From Dehalococcoidia bacterium (GTDB lineage Bacteria; Chloroflexota; Dehalococcoidia; Lucifugimonadales; SHYT01), in contig SHYT01000003.1 of NCBI GenBank assembly GCA_009692665.1, positions 62,001 through 126,000 of the forward strand: a stretch of 64,000 nucleotides of DNA, in the 5' to 3' direction. Below the pieces are notes generated by a model that searched no databases, was not told the origin of the DNA, and worked only from the letters and a program-made list of their open reading frames with translations. Shown one piece after another: positions 63,582 through 64,000 of the stretch. The translations under genes were made by a program, and so were the position numbers. How positions within the stretch are numbered: position 1 is the stretch's first letter; every line of letters starts with the position of its first letter.

Positions 63582-64000
63582 CTAGTCGTCGAACCTTTTG
63601 AGCACCAGGCAGGCGTTTTGCCCGCCAAAGCCGAAGCTGTTGGACAATACCGTGCGCACATTCTTCTTGCGCGCCACGTTCGGAATGTAGTCCAGGTCAC
63701 ACTGCGGGTCCTTTTGCTCCTGGTTGATGGTTGGGTGCATGATGCCATCACGGATGGTCATCACGCAGGCCACCGCCTCCATCGCGCCGGAGGCGCCTAG
63801 GCAGTGGCCGATCATGGACTTGGACGAGCTAATGGGGATCTTGTACGCCTGTTCGCCAAACAGCCGCTTGATGGCCAGCGTTTCCACCTGGTCATTGATG
63901 GGTGTGGACGTGCCGTGCGCGTTGATGTAATCAAGCTCCGTGAAGCTAAGGTGCGCTTTCTCCAGCGCCATTTTCATGGCGCGGCGGGCGCCGTCGCCGG
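63582..64000 (-). CDS. fabF: Beta-ketoacyl-ACP synthase II, C-terminal part (runs off window end)
   Basis: [25 protein letters not shown]...[18 protein letters not shown]...[18 protein letters not shown]. Confidence 0.95.
   Translation of the reverse strand, partial: GDGARRAMKMALEKAHLSFTELDYINAHGTSTPINDQVETLAIKRLFGEQAYKIPISSSKSMIGHCLGASGAMEAVACVMTIRDGIMHPTINQEQKDPQCDLDYIPNVARKKNVRTVLSNSFGFGGQNACLVLKRFDD

Overview
The window is about 64 kb of high-GC bacterial chromosome, densely coding. It is most likely from an uncultured Chloroflexota/Dehalococcoidia-like organism; this is inferred from gene content (complex I without NuoEFG, F420-type oxidoreductases, T-box-controlled trp operon) and was not tested by phylogeny. 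From left to right it contains: a str/S10 ribosomal operon (rplP..rpsL, minus strand); an amidohydrolase and a frameshifted thpR; a tRNA-Trp T-box with a trp operon (E-S-G-x-x-D-C-F-x-B, no trpA); glyA; rpsF-ssb-rpsR; a PpiC-type isomerase; hom-thrC; an MshA-like glycosyltransferase with a PIG-L deacetylase; an MFS transporter; a decayed trypsin-like protease; a GreA fused to an integrase-type core-binding domain; tsaD; a DUF2851 remnant; rny-ymdB-PHP-plsY; an aminotransferase; LiaF-like proteins and uvrA; an 11-subunit nuoABCDHIJKLMN operon; a decayed CDF transporter; pyrG, transaldolase and rho; a PLD-like ORF broken by TGA; and the 3' end of fabF. The most notable observations are: (1) an unannotated 36-aa transmembrane ORF, TAATG-coupled on both sides between nuoD and nuoH, that resembles the N-terminal helix of NuoH; (2) the tyrosine-recombinase core-binding domain + GreA fusion; (3) a Trp-specific T-box plus two small Trp-containing ORFs and several unusual inserts in the trp operon; and (4) at least five genes broken by homopolymer frameshifts, nonsense codons or deletions whose missing parts are readable in another frame. 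No CRISPR array, rRNA, tRNA or complete mobile element was recognised.
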